A stretch of DNA of 64,000 nt from Trichomonas vaginalis G3 (lineage: Eukaryota; Parabasalia; Trichomonadida; Trichomonadidae), in the NCBI RefSeq assembly GCF_026262505.1, contig NC_067206.1, positions 21,901,896 through 21,965,895 on the forward strand. Direction: 5' to 3'. The first letter of the stretch is position 1; each line of letters begins with the position of its first letter. This document shows, one piece after another, positions 61,305 through 64,000 of the stretch. The notes under the pieces are model-generated. The model ran no database searches. It saw only the letters and a program-made list of their open reading frames with translations, and was not told the DNA's origin. The position numbers were made by a program, and so were the translations under genes.

Positions 61305-62018
61305 ATGAGTGTAGAGAGCAGCGCCGTCTTCGGCGAGGCCTCAGAGACTGCCGATGCCGCGCTTGAGATCCCTCGTTTAGACAAAATTCCAAACCCTCTT
61401 GCTCCAATAAGTCCTACTTTTTCTCCAGAGATTGAGGAATTTGATTCTGAATCATTCAATACATATTCAAAATTCACAAAAACAATACTTCCTAAATTTG
61501 ACCTTGCAACTCTCGAAGAAGCACAACCAGTTGTGGATCATTTAATATCAAAATTAGAGAATCCAAAAATATCAACTACATATGTAGAACTTATGGTACA
61601 TGCTTTTTTGCTTGCATGCTCCTATAAGCAAACAGAACTTATTTCAAATCCATCTCTCACAAGATTGTCATATTTGCATCATATTCTTTATTTATGCTCA
61701 GAAGCAGTTCATAATTGTTCAAAACTTCAAGTAGATCTATTCGAACATTGCAACATGATGATAGCTGATACAGAAGATCTTTATTACTCCAACTTTTGTG
61801 AAATTGTCGAACATAAATTCTGGGGTAAAACTAAATCTGTCAATGATTTAATCAATACAATGCTTAAAAAGCAGTTTGAGCAGCTCAGATTGCTAAACGA
61901 ATACACTTTCAAACATTTGACAATTCTTTCAATGAGAAAGTCAATTGACAGCGCCCCAACACAGACTGGAAGTGAGCTCCTTAAGTGGGCGCATGCAAAT
62001 AATATTCCTTATGAATAA
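61305..62018 (+). CDS. Unrecognised host protein, 237 aa
   Basis: ATG 61305 is preferred to upstream in-frame triplets because MSVESSAVFGEASETADAAL opens a coherent protein. Residues 1-50 are disordered and Ala/Ser/Pro-rich; the rest is helical (YSKFTKTILPKFDLATLEEA, YVELMVHAFLLACSYKQTEL, SYLHHILYLCSEAVHNCSKL) and ends QTGSELLKWAHANNIPYE. No family recognised. It is an intact frame on the same strand as the RPC5-like gene. The upstream DNA was changed by the transposon ending at 60976, so its promoter may have been affected. Confidence 0.7.
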   Translation: MSVESSAVFGEASETADAALEIPRLDKIPNPLAPISPTFSPEIEEFDSESFNTYSKFTKTILPKFDLATLEEAQPVVDHLISKLENPKISTTYVELMVHAFLLACSYKQTELISNPSLTRLSYLHHILYLCSEAVHNCSKLQVDLFEHCNMMIADTEDLYYSNFCEIVEHKFWGKTKSVNDLINTMLKKQFEQLRLLNEYTFKHLTILSMRKSIDSAPTQTGSELLKWAHANNIPYE

Positions 62019-62474
62019 TTTTTATTTTATTTTGATATATTTTTCATGCAATAGCCATGATTTATTGTTTCTTACGATAAATGTTTTAATTACATTTAAT
62101 AATTATAATATGGTCTTCCGACCATGAATTAATATTTTTCTCTCGAAAATAAATCTGAAATTTTGATCTAAGATGCAAATATAGACAGAGAAATTATCAA
62201 CTCAGGTGTATTGTTCCTTACCATTATTCAATTTTCGTGCAAAATTGAATCAATTGTATAAATCGAATATTTGCATTATATATGAATTTTAAACTAAAAA
62301 CACAATTGAAATTTCTGTCAGCACTAAGAACACAAGCTTGTTATAGAAGGAAATAGCTTGTTTATCGATTTATGGATCAAAATATAGTTGAATTCGTCTA
62401 ATAATGAGACGATTCTTTCACATAAAGTATTCATTTATGCAAAAGATCACATCAATATAGAACTCGAAAACTCA

Positions 62475-62552
62475 AATTATCTATACTATGATTATTTTTG
62501 ATTCAAATGCTGTTCGGCATTAGAAGCAAAAATAATCATAATCTAGATAATT
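62475..62552. repeat. Inverted repeat, arms about 26 bp
   Basis: CTATGATTATTTTTG and CAAAAATAATCATAATCTAG pair across a 26-base loop; the outer AATTATCTA/TAGATAATT continues the stem with small mismatches. Confidence 0.8.
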
Positions 62553-62559
62553 CCAATTT

Positions 62560-62601
62560 TATATACTTTTTGGGCGCTAAAGCGCCCGTAAAAAAAGTAT
62601 A
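62560..62601. repeat. Hairpin with a GC-rich core
   Basis: GGGCGCTAAAGCGCCC forms a perfect core flanked by TATACTTTTT and AAAAAAAGTATA, giving a long stem. It lies about 60-85 bases upstream of the RPC5-like ATG and could act in the promoter or as a terminator for upstream transcription. Confidence 0.8.
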
Positions 62602-62651
62602 CAAAATTGTTAATTTGAAGAAGGCAGAAATTCAAATTGAATTTTAAGTTG

Positions 62652-62658
62652 TCACTTT
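62652..62658 (+). promoter_or_regulatory. Candidate trichomonad initiator (TCACTTT)
   Basis: Fits the consensus TCAYTWY that marks trichomonad transcription starts, at the usual short distance from the start codon (ATG at 62661). A single 7-base match can occur by chance. Confidence 0.35.
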
Positions 62659-62660
62659 TG

Positions 62661-63727
62661 ATGTCTGATTCTGATGACCCAGTAGTATCTGAGATGGATC
62701 TCTTTTTGTCATCAGATATGTCAACAAAGAGTCTCATCATTCAGTTTCCACTTGTTAGTCGTAAAGAGGGCTGCCCAAATATCGAGCAAGTCTCATTTAA
62801 CTCTAAAAACAAATCTTACAAGATTATGGTTGCTCCACCACAAGATATTTATACAGGTATGGATCTAAAATCACATTACCTTCAAACAAATAAAATTTAT
62901 TCACCACACACCATTGTTCGGCGTTAGGCGTTATTCGCGACGGGCAAGTCCATTTGACGCCAATTACTTCTATTTATCAAGCAAGACCATCTGATTTATT
63001 CGAAGAAGAAACAACAACGGCGAAAGACCAAGAACCAGATTCCAAAGCAATAGACTTTACAGAAGGAACCGATATTACCAAATTTACATCTAAAGCAGCG
63101 ACAGATGTCTCCTCGCAGATGAGTGCCCTCACATATAAAGATAATTTGACTGGAATGAGGTGTGACTTCTCCGCTGACCTTATTGAGCAGATTAGTGAGA
63201 ATACCCTTTCATCCAGACCACCACGCGAGCAATTATATTACGTCCTTTATAAGAATAGAACAATTTTCTTTGATGATGTTGTTCAGAGCCTTATATTGAC
63301 GGCATACTCCGAGGAACTGCTTGATGTCCTGTTTAAGTACGCATATTACGTTCAAAGTCGCTGGGTTATTAAATCTGAAGAAATCAGGTCTACAGAGCTT
63401 CCTGTCAACTTACGTGCTGCAAGAAACTTTGCAATTGTCATCTTTTCATATAAGAAATACTTGACTCCAGCATTAATCAAGAAATTCCTAGCATTATTCA
63501 GTATTCAAAGCTCAGACCTCAAAACAATCTTCGACCGTCTTGCTACAAACACAAAGGACAAAGTTACAAACGAAAACAGAGTTGTTTTCAAGTATACAGA
63601 AAAACCCGAATTTGAGCAGCGCCATAAAGAGGCTCACAAGAAAGGACTTAGGGAAATTGAAAGACTGAAGGAATCCCTCTGCCTTATGAAACAAAATCCA
63701 AATCTTTTCGATGATTTTCTTGCTTAA
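62661..63727 (+). CDS. RPC5: RPC5/Rpc37-like RNA polymerase III subunit, with one apparent frameshift
   Basis: N-terminal part: DSDDPVVSEMDLFLSSDMST and LIIQFPLVSRKEG, the dimerisation-type start of RPC5; then HYLQTNKIYSPHTIVRR. Past 62926 the plus-one frame gives GVIRDGQVHLTPITSIYQAR, the hallmark V-x-R-D-G-x-x-H-L-T-P-[IV] segment of the family. One missing base near 62926 would explain the stop there; this may be a sequencing error, since both sides are well conserved. C-terminal part: LTYKDNLTGMRCDFSADLIE, PPREQLYYVLYKNRTIFFDD (winged-helix-like) and a charged helix. RPC5 works with RPC4 in Pol III initiation and termination on tRNA and 5S genes. Confidence 0.65.
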
Positions 63728-64000
63728 AAATTTTCTATATAGATTTTATATATAATTAAAATTATCATCGATTTTTTGTTAATTCGGCTTTGTTATGCTT
63801 AGTTCTTTCGAGATGATAATTTTAAATTTTTGGGCAAAATTGAATTGAGCATTAAATTAGAATTATCATAAATCATATACATATACTATGTTTTGTTTTT
63901 TAACTAAAATTACAAACGAAAAAACTTTGCAGGTAATCATGTTTTTAGAGCTGGTTCAATGACTCATGATTTTCCAGTTCTTGATTGAGCATATAGGCGA
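63728..64000. other. Intergenic end of the window
   Basis: AT-rich 3' flank of the RPC5-like gene. No gene start or repeat recognised before the window ends. Confidence 0.35.

Larger units (their letters stand above)
62019..62660. other. Intergenic region with two strong hairpins before the RPC5-like gene
   Basis: AT-rich spacer of about 640 bases. The last 190 hold two inverted repeats, listed separately; otherwise nothing gene-like. Confidence 0.5.

Overview
The window looks like nuclear DNA of a trichomonad (parabasalid) protist, most likely a Tritrichomonas-type genome. The evidence is a very AT-rich background, intron-free host genes, ankyrin proteins of the lineage-expanded trichomonad type (1205-3373 and 55341-56618), one start-proximal sequence matching the trichomonad initiator (62652-62658), and two large Polinton/Maverick elements. 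The species call is inference; the element and gene-family calls rest on motifs and on boundaries read directly.

Layout. 1-3373: two minus-strand host genes, the start of a large membrane-anchored protein and an ankyrin-family protein. 4164-20432: Polinton A, 16.3 kb, with 339-bp terminal inverted repeats (TIRs) and a 6-bp target duplication TCTAAA. 21186-27335: a GC-rich fold-back satellite of a 122-bp unit in which nearly every base can fall in a hairpin. The unit lies in both orientations around a 300-bp-armed palindrome. 28618-29161: a small hairpin-rich element resembling a MITE. 29747-54852: an importin-beta-like host gene split by Polinton B (29976-51955, 22.0 kb, 572-bp TIRs, target duplication ATCCAG). 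55341-56618: ankyrin gene. 57562-60976: a DDE DNA transposon with long TIRs that contain tandem repeats, flanked by a 15-bp direct repeat. 61305-63727: an unrecognised host gene and an RPC5-like RNA polymerase III subunit gene.

The two Polintons share a core of protein-primed family-B DNA polymerase, retroviral-type integrase, A32-like packaging ATPase, capsid proteins and, unexpectedly, a long fibre ending in a phage tail-collar-like domain. They differ in accessory modules. A carries a primase-SF3 helicase bracketed by inverted GTGACA repeat clusters. B carries a KilA-N protein, a KilA-N/GIY-YIG-like protein, GGTGA palindromic repeats and a family of paired GC-rich mini-hairpins. Both have nearly or fully identical TIRs yet many broken genes: recent insertions of already decaying or quickly decaying elements. 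Treat them as fossils.

Most worth a second look: the three-hairpin satellite with fold-back architecture; the primase-helicase module with iteron-like flanks; the phage-like fibres; the paired mini-hairpins; the convergent MAAG-FKKLW gene pair; and the transposon with the 15-bp flanking repeat.
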